Origin: Burkholderia cepacia
Lineage (GTDB): Bacteria > Pseudomonadota > Gammaproteobacteria > Burkholderiales > Burkholderiaceae
DNA length: 64,000 nucleotides
Reading direction: 5' to 3'
Assembly: GCF_001718835.1 (NCBI RefSeq)
Contig: NZ_CP013443.1
Location: forward strand, 2,046,001 to 2,110,000
Part shown: positions 17,055 to 25,450 of the stretch, piece after piece
How positions within the stretch are numbered: position 1 is the stretch's first letter
How the letters are laid out: each line of letters opens with the position of its first letter
Notes under the pieces: generated by a model
What the model saw: only the letters and a program-made list of their open reading frames with translations
The model's database searches: none
What the model was told of the DNA's origin: nothing
Program-made: the position numbers and the translations under genes

Positions 17055-19382
17055 TCAATGCAGCGTCGGCGGCGGGCCGTCCGCCGATGCGGCGGCATCC
17101 GCGAGCGGGCGCACCGAACCCTCGACGATGCGCGCACCGAAATCGCGCACGAGCTGCTGGACGAACGGATCGCCGTGAATCTCCTGCTCGGCCTCACGCT
17201 GGCGCGCCGCGCGCGCAGCCGCATCGAGTGCCGCCGCCGTACGCCGGGCGGGCCCGACTTCGACGGCCACCTCGACCGGCTTGCCGAGCGCATCGGCCAG
17301 CGCGGCCTTCAGCTTCGCCACCTGCGCAGCGTCCGCATATTGCGGCACCGGCACGGAAAGCTTCAACGTCGTCGCATCGACGGCCGTCAGTTCGCTGTTG
17401 AACGCGAGCTGGTACGCGACGCCCTTGAGCGGCAGCCGCGCGGCCAGCGCCGGCCATTCGCCGTCGAAGCCGACTGGATCGAGCGCGATCGCGGGCGGCA
17501 GCGGACGCGTGTCGACCGGCGCGGACACGGCCGGCTTCGGCGTCACGCGCACGTCGTCGGGGCCGCTGTCGAATACCGGCACGAAGCCGTCGTCGGGCGG
17601 GCCGCCGAACATCTCGTCGGCGCTGAGCGGCACGTATTCGTCCGGCGGGATGTCCTCCCACGGCGGCGGAGCCTGACGCGCATCGGGCTGCGGTGCGCGA
17701 GCCGCGGCGCGCGGCGTCGACACCTGCACCGCGGGACGCGGCGCAGCCGGTTTGGCGGCGGCCGGCGCGGCCGGTTTCACCGCCGCGCCGGCGCGCGAGC
17801 GATCGGTCGACACGCGCATCCCCGCATTGCGCAGCACATCGAGCGCCGCGGCGGCGCCACCCGAGCGTGCAGCAGAACGCGGGGCGGCGTCCGTCGACGC
17901 GGCGCGCGGCGCGAATTCGGCCGGCGCAGCATCCGCCGCATCGGTACGGAATTCGGATTTCGCCGGCGGCGCGGGCGGGTCGTTCTTCTCGGCTGCGGCG
18001 GGCGCGGCCGCGGGCGCATCGGCTGCCGCGACCGGCTGAGCCGCTGCGGTCGGGGCGGGCGCCTCGGTTGTCGCGGGAACGGCCGGCGGCTCGCTCGCGC
18101 GTTCGCCGGGTTGCGCAGGCACATCGGCGGCGGGTCGCGCGACCGGCGCGGCAGACGCCGTCGGCGCCGCGGCTGCCGCCGGCTTGCGCGTCGCCTCGGC
18201 GGGCGCCGCCGGCTTCGCGGCCGACACGGCCGCACGCGGCCCCGGCACGGCGCGCGGCGCCGAAGGCTGGCCGACCGGCGCACCGCCGGCAGCGCCGGCC
18301 GCCGGCTCGAACGCGAGCATCCGCAGCAGCGTCATCGTGAAACCGGCGTATTCGTCCGGCGCCAGGCCGAGTTCCGCGCGGCCGACCGTCGCGATCTGAT
18401 AGAACAGCTGGACCTGCTCGGGGCTCAGCGTCTCCGCGAAGCGGCGCAGATCGCCCGCTTCGGGCCATTCGTCGAGCACCGAGCCCGGCGCGAACTGCGC
18501 CCACGCGATCCGGTGCAGCAGGCTCGCGAGATCCTGAAGCGCGGTCGAGAACGACAGGCTGCGCAGCGACATCTCGTCGGCAATCGCAAGGATTTCGGGG
18601 CCGCTGCCCGCGGCAAGCGCGTCGAGCAGGCGCACCATGTAAGTCTGGTCGAGCGCGCCGAGCATGCCCGACACGGCCGACTCGGTCACCTCGTTTGCCG
18701 AATAGGCGATCGCCTGGTCGGTGAGGGACAGCGCGTCGCGCATGCTGCCCTGCGCGGCACGCGCGAGCAGGCGCAGCGCCTGCGGCTCGAACGTGATGTG
18801 CTCTTCGCCGAGAATCCGTTCGAGATGCGACACGATGTGCCCGGCCGGCATCTGCTTCAGGTTGAACTGCAGACAGCGCGACAGCACGGTGACGGGAATT
18901 TTCTGCGGATCGGTCGTCGCAAGGATGAACTTGACGTGCGGCGGCGGCTCTTCGAGCGTCTTCAGCATCGCGTTGAACGCGTGATTCGTCAGCATGTGCA
19001 CTTCGTCGATCATGTAGACCTTGAAGCGCGCATCGACGGGCGCGTATACGGCGCGCTCGAGCAGCGCAGCCATTTCATCGACGCCGCGGTTGCTCGCGGC
19101 ATCCATCTCGACGTAATCGACGAAACGCCCTTCGTCGATCTCGCGACAGGCACGGCACACGCCGCACGGCTGCGACGTGACGCCGGTTTCACAGTTGAGC
19201 GCCTTGGCGAAGATCCGCGACAGCGTCGTCTTGCCGACACCGCGGGTTCCGGTAAACAGATAGGCGTGATGGAGACGCCCGCCGTCGAGCGCGTGCGTGA
19301 GCGCCCTGACGACGTGCTCCTGGCCGACGAGCGAAGCGAAATCCTTCGGACGCCACTTGCGTGCGAGAACTTGATAGGTCAT
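17055..19382 (-). CDS. dnaX: DNA polymerase III subunits gamma and tau
   Basis: Clamp-loader ATPase of 775 residues. It starts MTYQVLARKWRPKDFASLVG, with Walker A GTRGVGKTTLSR near residue 45, a zinc-binding cluster (CETGVTSQPCGVCRAC), the DEVHMLT Walker B and the sensor/arginine-finger LSRCLQFNL. From about residue 370 to 590 comes a very long Ala/Pro-rich linker, then a tau-specific C-terminal region. I saw no evident programmed frameshift signal with a nearby stop, but did not analyse this exhaustively. It is the first gene of dnaX-ybaB-recR. Confidence 0.97.
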   Translation of the reverse strand: MTYQVLARKWRPKDFASLVGQEHVVRALTHALDGGRLHHAYLFTGTRGVGKTTLSRIFAKALNCETGVTSQPCGVCRACREIDEGRFVDYVEMDAASNRGVDEMAALLERAVYAPVDARFKVYMIDEVHMLTNHAFNAMLKTLEEPPPHVKFILATTDPQKIPVTVLSRCLQFNLKQMPAGHIVSHLERILGEEHITFEPQALRLLARAAQGSMRDALSLTDQAIAYSANEVTESAVSGMLGALDQTYMVRLLDALAAGSGPEILAIADEMSLRSLSFSTALQDLASLLHRIAWAQFAPGSVLDEWPEAGDLRRFAETLSPEQVQLFYQIATVGRAELGLAPDEYAGFTMTLLRMLAFEPAAGAAGGAPVGQPSAPRAVPGPRAAVSAAKPAAPAEATRKPAAAAAPTASAAPVARPAADVPAQPGERASEPPAVPATTEAPAPTAAAQPVAAADAPAAAPAAAEKNDPPAPPAKSEFRTDAADAAPAEFAPRAASTDAAPRSAARSGGAAAALDVLRNAGMRVSTDRSRAGAAVKPAAPAAAKPAAPRPAVQVSTPRAAARAPQPDARQAPPPWEDIPPDEYVPLSADEMFGGPPDDGFVPVFDSGPDDVRVTPKPAVSAPVDTRPLPPAIALDPVGFDGEWPALAARLPLKGVAYQLAFNSELTAVDATTLKLSVPVPQYADAAQVAKLKAALADALGKPVEVAVEVGPARRTAAALDAAARAARQREAEQEIHGDPFVQQLVRDFGARIVEGSVRPLADAAASADGPPPTLH

Positions 19383-19473
19383 CGGGAAATTGTATCAGTA
19401 ACGCTGCGTCGCGCCGACACGCGAAACGGTACGGAACACGGATGCGAAAACGTGAAAAGCGCGTGGAGAGCGG

Positions 19474-19501
19474 AAATAAAAAACGCCCAACGAACGGGGC
19501 G
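19474..19501 (-). terminator. ffs: Terminator of the SRP RNA gene
   Basis: On the minus strand CGCCC and GGGCG form a short hairpin followed by TTTTTTATTT, directly after the 3' end of the SRP RNA and before dnaX. This suggests that ffs is a separate transcript. Confidence 0.75.
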
Positions 19502-19510
19502 AGAGGAAAG

Positions 19511-19610
19511 GTGACGAGCCCGACCCTCGGCACTGGCGGAAAACGATTGTGGCTGCTTCGTTCCCGACCTGACCAGGTTCACCGCCCCACCATGCGAGGA
19601 GGCCCGTCAC
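19511..19610 (-). ncRNA. ffs: Signal recognition particle RNA (bacterial small 4.5S type)
   Basis: On the minus strand the sequence contains the invariant SRP domain IV elements: ACCTGGTCAGGTC and then GGAACGAAGCAGCC, the asymmetric and symmetric internal loops that bind Ffh. The ends are complementary (GTGACG at one end, CGTCAC at the other), giving the long hairpin of about 100 nucleotides. The gene sits upstream of dnaX on the same strand, the usual beta/gamma-proteobacterial position. The ends are set from pairing and are good to a few bases. Confidence 0.95.
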
Positions 19611-19615
19611 GGCAT

Positions 19616-19624
19616 ATTCTATCA
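19616..19624 (-). promoter_or_regulatory. Extended -10 promoter element of the SRP RNA gene
   Basis: On the minus strand TGATAGAAT is an extended -10 (TGn plus TAGAAT) that ends six bases before the inferred 5' end of the SRP RNA at 19610. No strong -35 is visible, consistent with an extended -10 promoter. Confidence 0.65.
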
Positions 19625-19975
19625 CCGCTTTGCGCCGAATGCGATCGTTATTCGAACGAATATGCGAAAGCAGGCGCGTGCAACAGGCGCGACCGCCCTC
19701 TTGTATTTTGCGCGCCGGCCTCCACATCCGTGACGCAACGGTCTTCGGCGTACGTGCCCCTACTCGCGTAGCGGCTACTATCGCCGCCCGCAGCAGATAG
19801 CAATTTAGGCTAATATGACGCCCGAACGACCCGCGAGCCGCGGCATGCAGCGCTTACACCCCTCCTGTTCGGAGAGCGGAGTGACCTGCCGCAGCGGCCT
19901 GCCGCCCGCCGGGCGGCAGGCGCGCCGAGAAGGCGCCATGCAGGCAGTCCCCGAACCGTAAGAGGTATTGACCCA
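19625..19975. other. Non-coding region upstream of trxA, with a strong leader hairpin
   Basis: About 350 bases without a supported gene between the SRP RNA promoter and trxA. A possible -10 (TAATAT, 19811-19816) and a GC-rich perfect hairpin at 19898-19920 (arms CCTGCCGCCC and GGGCGGCAGG) lie in what is probably the trxA leader. The hairpin has no U tract, so it is not a standard terminator. Nothing else was recognised. Confidence 0.5.
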
Positions 19976-20302
19976 ATGAGCGAACAGATCAAACACATCA
20001 GCGACGCATCGTTCGAACAGGACGTCGTCAAGTCCGACAAGCCCGTGCTCGTCGATTTCTGGGCCGAATGGTGCGGCCCGTGCAAGATGATCGCCCCGAT
20101 CCTCGACGAAGTCGCGAAGGACTACGGCGACAAGCTGCAGATCGCGAAGATCAACGTCGACGACAACCAGGCAACGCCCGCCAAGTTCGGCGTGCGCGGC
20201 ATCCCGACGCTGATCCTGTTCAAGAATGGCGCGGCCGCCGCGCAGAAGGTCGGCGCGCTGTCGAAGTCGCAGCTCACCGCATTCCTGGACAGCCACCTGT
20301 AA
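19976..20302 (+). CDS. trxA: Thioredoxin 1
   Basis: A 108-residue classical thioredoxin that donates electrons to ribonucleotide reductase, peroxiredoxins and other disulfides. The active site is WCGPC with Cys33 and Cys36 (VLVDFWAEWCGPCKMI), the cis-proline loop is RGIPTL, and the fold is complete. It lies directly upstream of rho on the same strand, the conserved trxA-rho pair. The ORF on the opposite strand is a shadow. Confidence 0.98.
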   Translation: MSEQIKHISDASFEQDVVKSDKPVLVDFWAEWCGPCKMIAPILDEVAKDYGDKLQIAKINVDDNQATPAKFGVRGIPTLILFKNGAAAAQKVGALSKSQLTAFLDSHL

Positions 20303-20317
20303 TACCGGCAGTTCCGC

Positions 20318-20345
20318 GGACGTGTTGTCAACCGGCAACACGTCC
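20318..20345 (+). repeat. Perfect 10-bp inverted repeat after trxA
   Basis: GGACGTGTTG and CAACACGTCC are perfectly complementary across an 8-base loop, starting 16 bases after the trxA stop. No T run follows, so termination here, if any, would not be a standard intrinsic one. It could instead mark a 3' end stabiliser or a Rho-dependent site, which would be notable immediately before rho itself. Confidence 0.6.
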
Positions 20346-20388
20346 GTCGTCAAGCCGCCGTTCGCTCGCTCAAGCGCGAATCGGCCTA

Positions 20389-20397
20389 TGCTAGAAT
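20389..20397 (+). promoter_or_regulatory. Putative extended -10 promoter of rho
   Basis: TGCTAGAAT matches an extended -10 (TGn plus TAGAAT). It lies about 100 bases upstream of the rho start, so rho would have a leader of roughly 90 nucleotides. Rho leaders often carry autoregulatory Rho-dependent attenuation; the C/T-rich stretch at 20440-20480 would suit that. Inference by eye. Confidence 0.5.
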
Positions 20398-20495
20398 CAA
20401 AAAACGTCTACAAGACGCATTTAAGTCTCTGAGCGCTTCCGCTCGCCCTCCTCCCTTTATTTCTTTCGTCGTCTCCTCCCTGGCGGGTTCTCCGT

Positions 20496-21758
20496 ATGCA
20501 TTTATCCGAGCTCAAGTCTCTGCACGTGTCCGAACTGATCGAAATGGCCAATGGCCTCGAGATCGAAAACGCGAACCGCCTGCGCAAGCAGGAGTTGATG
20601 TTCGCCATTCTTAAAAAGCGCGCCAAGACGGGAGAGACGATCTTCGGCGACGGTACGCTCGAAGTGCTGCCGGACGGCTTCGGCTTCCTGCGCTCGCCGG
20701 AAATGTCGTACCTCGCGAGCACCGACGACATCTATATCAGCCCGTCGCAGATCCGCCGCTTCAACCTGCATACCGGCGACACCATCGAAGGTGAAGTCCG
20801 CACGCCGAAGGACGGCGAGCGCTACTTCGCGCTGGTGAAAGTCGACAAAGTCAACGGGCAGCCGCCCGAGGCCTCGAAACACAAGATCATGTTCGAGAAC
20901 CTCACGCCGCTGCACCCGAACAAGCCGCTGTCGCTCGAACGCGAAATGCGCGGCGAAGAGAACGTCACGGGCCGCATCATCGACATGATCGCGCCAATCG
21001 GCAAGGGCCAGCGCGGCCTGCTCGTCGCGTCGCCGAAGTCGGGCAAGACCGTGATGCTCCAGCACATCGCGCATGCGATCAAGCAGAACCACCCGGACGT
21101 GATCCTGTTCGTGCTGCTGATCGACGAGCGCCCTGAAGAAGTGACCGAAATGCAGCGTTCGGTCGCGGGCGAAGTGATCGCATCGACGTTCGACGAACCG
21201 GCCACGCGCCACGTCCAGGTCGCCGAAATGGTGATCGAGAAGGCCAAGCGCCTCGTCGAAATGAAGCACGACGTCGTGATCCTGCTCGACTCGATCACGC
21301 GTCTCGCACGCGCATACAACACCGTGATCCCGGCATCGGGCAAGGTGCTGACGGGCGGTGTCGACGCGAACGCACTGCAGCGTCCGAAGCGCTTCTTCGG
21401 CGCGGCGCGCAACATCGAGGAAGGCGGTTCGCTGACGATCATCGGCACCGCGCTGATCGAAACCGGCAGCCGCATGGACGACGTGATCTACGAAGAGTTC
21501 AAGGGCACCGGCAACATGGAAGTGCACCTCGAGCGCCGCCTCGCGGAAAAGCGCGTATATCCGTCGATCAACCTGAACAAGTCGGGCACGCGCCGCGAAG
21601 AAATGCTGATCAAGCCCGAGATCCTTCAGAAGATCTGGGTGCTGCGCAAGTTCATCCACGACATGGACGAAGTCGAAGCCATGGAATTCCTGCTCGACAA
21701 GATCCGCCAAACCAAGAGCAACTCCGAGTTCTTCGACCTGATGCGTCGCGGCGGCTAA
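20496..21758 (+). CDS. rho: Transcription termination factor Rho
   Basis: Hexameric RNA-dependent ATPase/helicase of 420 residues. The start MHLSELKSLHVSELIEMA is the N-terminal helical bundle. The RNA-binding cold-shock-like domain (FGFLRSPEMSYL) follows, and the Walker A motif SPKSGKTVML is at about residue 178, with Q- and R-loop regions beyond. The length equals the canonical enzyme. It is followed by a strong intrinsic terminator. Confidence 0.99.
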   Translation: MHLSELKSLHVSELIEMANGLEIENANRLRKQELMFAILKKRAKTGETIFGDGTLEVLPDGFGFLRSPEMSYLASTDDIYISPSQIRRFNLHTGDTIEGEVRTPKDGERYFALVKVDKVNGQPPEASKHKIMFENLTPLHPNKPLSLEREMRGEENVTGRIIDMIAPIGKGQRGLLVASPKSGKTVMLQHIAHAIKQNHPDVILFVLLIDERPEEVTEMQRSVAGEVIASTFDEPATRHVQVAEMVIEKAKRLVEMKHDVVILLDSITRLARAYNTVIPASGKVLTGGVDANALQRPKRFFGAARNIEEGGSLTIIGTALIETGSRMDDVIYEEFKGTGNMEVHLERRLAEKRVYPSINLNKSGTRREEMLIKPEILQKIWVLRKFIHDMDEVEAMEFLLDKIRQTKSNSEFFDLMRRGG

Positions 21759-21775
21759 GCGCCCGCCCCGCTCCG

Positions 21776-21812
21776 AACGGCCGCCCGCGCATCCTGCCCG
21801 GCGGCCGTTTTT
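21776..21812 (+). terminator. Intrinsic terminator of rho
   Basis: AACGGCCGCC and GGCGGCCGTT form a 10-bp perfect stem over a 14-base loop, followed by TTTTT. Confidence 0.88.
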
Positions 21813-21820
21813 CGGCGCCA

Positions 21821-21853
21821 ACCTGAACGTGAACGTACAGGTTGATCTATAAT
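21821..21853 (+). promoter_or_regulatory. MerR-type operator and promoter of the merR-MFS pair
   Basis: A 22-bp imperfect dyad (outer halves ACCTG/CAGGT, inner ACGT/ACGT; 9 of 10 bases in each arm symmetric) lies at 21821-21842, six bases before a perfect TATAAT at 21848-21853. A hexamer at 21823-21828 (CTGAAC) lies 19 bases upstream of the -10. That long spacer is the hallmark of MerR-activated promoters. The regulator gene starts at 21887, so autoregulation is likely. Confidence 0.65.
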
Positions 21854-21886
21854 CGCGCCATCGCCCGGATCGAATCCCCCCGCCCC

Positions 21887-22387
21887 ATGCCGAACGACGC
21901 CCCCAACCCGCTGCTGACCGTGAGCGACGCCGCGTCGAGACTCGGCGTCACGCCGCGCACGCTGAAGTATTACGAGGAGCGCGGGCTCGTCACGCCGTCG
22001 CGCAGCGAGGGCCGCTACCGCCTCTACGACGAAGCCGACCTCGAGCGCTTTTCGCGCATCCTGCGGCTGCGCGCGCTCGGCTTCTCGCTGCACGGCATCA
22101 CCGAAATGCTGAAGCGCCCGCTGGAAGAAACGGGCGACGGCCGGCGCCGCTATTCGGACGCGTCGCTGCGCGAGATCCGCACCGGTCTCGCCGAGCAGAT
22201 CGACACGCTCGACCGGCGGATCGCGGCCGTCCAGCGCGAACTGAAGGAAGCCGTCGCGCTGCGCAAGGAACTGCAACACGACATCGACTACGTCGAGCGG
22301 CGTCTTGCCGGCGAAAACGCCGACGCGCTGATCGCGCAGCGGCAGGCCGAAACCGGCACGCGGCGCGCGCGCAAGGCGCGCGAATGA
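21887..22387 (+). CDS. MerR family transcriptional regulator
   Basis: About 166 residues. It has an N-terminal winged HTH of the MerR type (LTVSDAASRLGVTPRTLKYY, followed by EERGLVTPSRSEGRYRLYDE), then a long coiled-coil dimerisation helix. No cysteine metal-binding motif is visible in the effector part, so a metal sensor of the MerR/CueR kind is unlikely. The ATG at 21887 fits the promoter upstream; the open frame begins earlier, but inside the operator. It overlaps the MFS gene by four bases (ATGA) and probably controls it in response to an exported compound. Confidence 0.9.
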   Translation: MPNDAPNPLLTVSDAASRLGVTPRTLKYYEERGLVTPSRSEGRYRLYDEADLERFSRILRLRALGFSLHGITEMLKRPLEETGDGRRRYSDASLREIRTGLAEQIDTLDRRIAAVQRELKEAVALRKELQHDIDYVERRLAGENADALIAQRQAETGTRRARKARE

Positions 22388-23940
22388 ACGCGATGCCCGG
22401 TCGCCCGCCGCTGTGGAGCCGCGCGAACCTGCGCGCGGACCTGTTCCCGTGGGCGCTCGCGCTCGTCACCGGCATCGACTATTTCGACAACGCGGCCTTC
22501 TCGTTCTTCGCGAGCTACATCGCGGGCGGCGTCAACGCCTCGCCCGACGAACTCGTGTGGTCGTCGAGCGCTTACGCGGTCACGGCCGTGCTCGGCATCC
22601 TGCAGCAGCAATGGTGGGTCGACCGGCTCGGCCATCGCCGCTACGTCGCCGGCTGCATGCTGATGTTCTCGTTCGGCGCGATCGCGGCCGCGCTCGCCGA
22701 TACGTCGCTCGAACTCGCGTTCGCACGCGGCTTCCAGGGATATTTCATCGGCCCGATGATGGGCGCGTGCCGGATCCTGATCCAGATCAGTTTCAAGCCG
22801 CAGGAACGGCCGCCTGCGACGCGCGCGTTCCTGATCATGATCCTGATCGGCAGCGCGCTCGCGCCGATCGTGGGCGGCCTGCTCGTCGCGCATTCGACGT
22901 GGCGCGCACTGTTCGCATGCACGGCGCCGGCCGGCATCGCGTTCGCGATCCTCGCGCTGCTCACGCTGCCCGACACCGGCAACCTGCCCGACGACGAACG
23001 CGGCTCCGGACACTTCTGGCCGTACGTCGTGTTCGCGCTCGCACAAGGTGCGCTGCAGATCGTGCTGCAGCAGGTGCATTACCAGCTCTACAGCGGCTCG
23101 CCGATGCTGATCCTGCTGACGATCGCGGGGATCGGTGCGCTTGCGTGGTTCGCGTATCACCAGTGGAACCATCCGACGCCGCTCGTGCGCCTTCACGCGT
23201 TCCGCGAACGGACGTTCCAGGTCGGGCTGCTGCTCTACATGTTCTATTACTACGAGTCGACAGGCTTCAGTTACCTGACCTCGCGGTTTCTCGAAGGCGG
23301 GCTCGGCTATCCGGTCGAGAACGCCGGGCGGCTCGTCGGCACGATGTCGCTGATTTCGGCCACCGCGCTGTTCGCCTACCTGCGTTACGCGAAATTCGTC
23401 ACGCACAAGAAGTGGTTCGTCGTGCCGGGGTTCGCGATCGCCATCACGGCCGCGCTGTGGATGACGCGCATGACGCCGCAGGTCGGCGAAGCCGCACTGA
23501 TCGTCCCGCTGCTGCTGCGCGGGCTGCTGCTGCTCTTCATCGTGCTGCCGGTGGCCAACCTGACGTTCCGGATCTTCGCGATCGACGAATATACGCACGG
23601 CTACCGGCTGAAGAACATCGTGCGGCAACTGACGATCTCGTTTGCGACGTCGTCGGTGATCATCGTCGAACAGCACCGCGTGGCCGTGCACCAGACGCGA
23701 CTCGTCGAGCGCGCGAACGTGTTCGATCCGCTGTTCCAGCAGACCGTCGATGCGCTGACGCGCAGCTATGCGGCCGCCGGCCACGCGCTGAACGACGCGC
23801 ACGGGCTCGCGATCGCGTCGATCGCGCGCATGGTCGCGCAACAGGCGTCGTTCCTCGCGTCGCTCGACGGCTTTTACTTCCTGGCGGGCGTGGCGCTCGT
23901 CGGCGGCCTCTTCGCGGCATGGCAAAAAGACATCGATTGA
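22384..23940 (+). CDS. MFS transporter, DHA2 (EmrB/QacA)-like drug efflux
   Basis: A 518-residue inner membrane protein with about 14 hydrophobic segments, the size and spacing of the DHA2 family. WWVDRLGHRRYVAG is the family loop between helices 2 and 3, and GFQGYFIGPMMGACRILIQI fits the following helices. Proton-driven export of toxic compounds is the family role. Translational coupling to the MerR regulator supports substrate-induced efflux. No membrane-fusion or outer membrane partner gene is adjacent, so it may work alone or with a partner encoded elsewhere. Confidence 0.87.
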   Translation: MNAMPGRPPLWSRANLRADLFPWALALVTGIDYFDNAAFSFFASYIAGGVNASPDELVWSSSAYAVTAVLGILQQQWWVDRLGHRRYVAGCMLMFSFGAIAAALADTSLELAFARGFQGYFIGPMMGACRILIQISFKPQERPPATRAFLIMILIGSALAPIVGGLLVAHSTWRALFACTAPAGIAFAILALLTLPDTGNLPDDERGSGHFWPYVVFALAQGALQIVLQQVHYQLYSGSPMLILLTIAGIGALAWFAYHQWNHPTPLVRLHAFRERTFQVGLLLYMFYYYESTGFSYLTSRFLEGGLGYPVENAGRLVGTMSLISATALFAYLRYAKFVTHKKWFVVPGFAIAITAALWMTRMTPQVGEAALIVPLLLRGLLLLFIVLPVANLTFRIFAIDEYTHGYRLKNIVRQLTISFATSSVIIVEQHRVAVHQTRLVERANVFDPLFQQTVDALTRSYAAAGHALNDAHGLAIASIARMVAQQASFLASLDGFYFLAGVALVGGLFAAWQKDID

Positions 23941-23978
23941 GTTAAAAGACAGGCTTTGGATTTCCGCGAGCCGCTTTC

Positions 23979-24813
23979 ATGCTCTCGAAACTGACCCGCT
24001 GGTTCGACGACCGCCGCCGCGACCGCGCGCTGCGCAGCCACCCGATCCCCGACGCCCTGTGGCAGGACACCGTCGAGCGCCTGCCGTTCCTCGCGACGGC
24101 TGTCGCCCGACGCGCTCGGCCGGCTGCGCGAACTGACGAGCCTGTTCGTCGCGAAGAAATCGTTCTCGACCGCGCACGGGCTCGAGCTGACCGACGCGAT
24201 GATCGTCGCGATCGCCGCGCAGGCCTGCCTGCCCGTGCTCAATCTCGACCTGTCGCTGTACGACGGCTGGGTCGGCGTCGTCGTGTATCCGGGCGAATTC
24301 TTGATCCGCAAGACGGTGCAGGACGAGGACGGCGTCGTCCACGAAGTGGAGCAGGATGCGAGCGGCGAGGCCTGGGAAGGCGGCCCCGTGATCCTGTCGT
24401 GGGAGGATGCGCAGATGACGGACGGCCGCGACGCGTACAACGTCGTGATCCACGAGTTCGCGCACAAGATCGACATGGTCAACGGCGCGGCCGACGGCTA
24501 TCCGCCCCTTTTTCGCCGCTGGCACGCGCCGCACCTCGATGCACAGGCCTGGGCCGACGTGTTCGAGCACGCGTACGACCAGTTCTGTGCGCGCGTCGAC
24601 GCGGTGCCGGACCGCGCGTGGGCACGCTTCGAGCGCGATTCGCTGATCGATCCCTATGCGGCCGACCACCCGTCCGAATTCTTCGCGGTGTGCAGCGAAG
24701 CGCTGTTCGTACGGCCGAAAGCGTTCGAGTCCGAATTTCCGGAGCTGTACCGGCTGCTCGCGCGCTACTACCGGCAGGATCCGGCGGGCACCGGCGCACT
24801 CGACGCACCGTGA
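23979..24813 (+). pseudogene. mtfA: mtfA-like zinc metallopeptidase (M90) broken by a +1 frameshift
   Basis: The family reading begins MLSKLTRWFDDRRRDRALRS in one frame up to about codon 40 (RLPFLAT). It continues in the next frame from base 24100 (LSPDALGRLRELTSLFV...), ending at 24813. Removing one base in the ACGGCT at 24096-24101 restores a continuous protein of about 277 residues. The catalytic HEFAH motif (IHEFAHKIDM) and the later Glu-rich region lie in the second part and are intact. MtfA of E. coli is a zinc peptidase that titrates the repressor Mlc. As written, the only in-frame product of the second part would start at the internal ATG 24199. This is either a real recent mutation or a sequencing error. 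Confidence 0.85.
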
Positions 24814-24970
24814 AAATAATTCGTCAACCATCTGATTTTCTGGCATAATCGCCGTTTTTCGACCTTAGGCAAGTGGCTCGCGCCGGGCTTGACGTCGGCT
24901 GGATCGCGCAACTTTGTGCGGCACGGCACGGCAAGCGGCGGGTTGGCTACCGCTCTCACCAAGGAAAATC

Positions 24971-25231
24971 ATGAAACCTGGCATTCACCCGGACTACCGC
25001 GAAGTCGTCTTCCAAGACATGTCGAACGGCTTCAAGTTCATCACGCGCTCGACGATCCAGACGCGTGAGAACATCGAACTCGACGGCAAGACCTACCCGC
25101 TCGCCAAGATCGAAGTGTCGTCGGAATCGCACTCGTTCTACACGGGTCAGCAAAAGATCATGGACACGGCAGGCCGTGTCGAGAAGTTCAAGAACAAGTT
25201 CGGCGTTCGCGCCAGCGGCAAGGCGAAGTAA
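24971..25231 (+). CDS. rpmE2: 50S ribosomal protein L31 type B
   Basis: An 86-residue protein starting MKPGIHPDYREVVFQDMSNG. It lacks the CxxC zinc ribbon of type A L31, so it is the zinc-independent paralogue (RpmE2/YkgM type). In many bacteria such C-minus paralogues are induced under zinc starvation by Zur, but in Burkholderia this form is often the only L31. I see no clear Zur box upstream. The start at 24971 has AAGGAAAATC as ribosome binding site. A strong terminator follows. Confidence 0.96.
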   Translation: MKPGIHPDYREVVFQDMSNGFKFITRSTIQTRENIELDGKTYPLAKIEVSSESHSFYTGQQKIMDTAGRVEKFKNKFGVRASGKAK

Positions 25232-25274
25232 GCTTTGCACCGCATCCGGTGGTTGCAATGCACCGGTATCGCAC

Positions 25275-25303
25275 AAAAGGGCAGCCCAGGCTGCCCTTTT
25301 TTG
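25275..25303 (+). terminator. Intrinsic terminator of rpmE2
   Basis: GGGCAGCC and GGCTGCCC form a perfect stem flanked by AAAA and TTTTTT. Confidence 0.92.
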
Positions 25304-25450
25304 TCTCTGCTCGCCGGGCAAGCGCCGGCCGGCGTCCGGGCAACGACCTGACGCGCAACAGCCGGCGCGTCTACAATGCCGGATGCTCGAAACCGGCTCG
25401 ACCGCGCGCGCCCGCGCCGGCTGCCCGCCCATAACAAATCGCTCATCTGC

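Noticed and set aside
22288..23925. 545-codon minus-strand open frame opposite the MFS gene
   Set aside because: Antisense shadow; highly charged and Arg-rich, while the plus strand has a transporter with clear helices.
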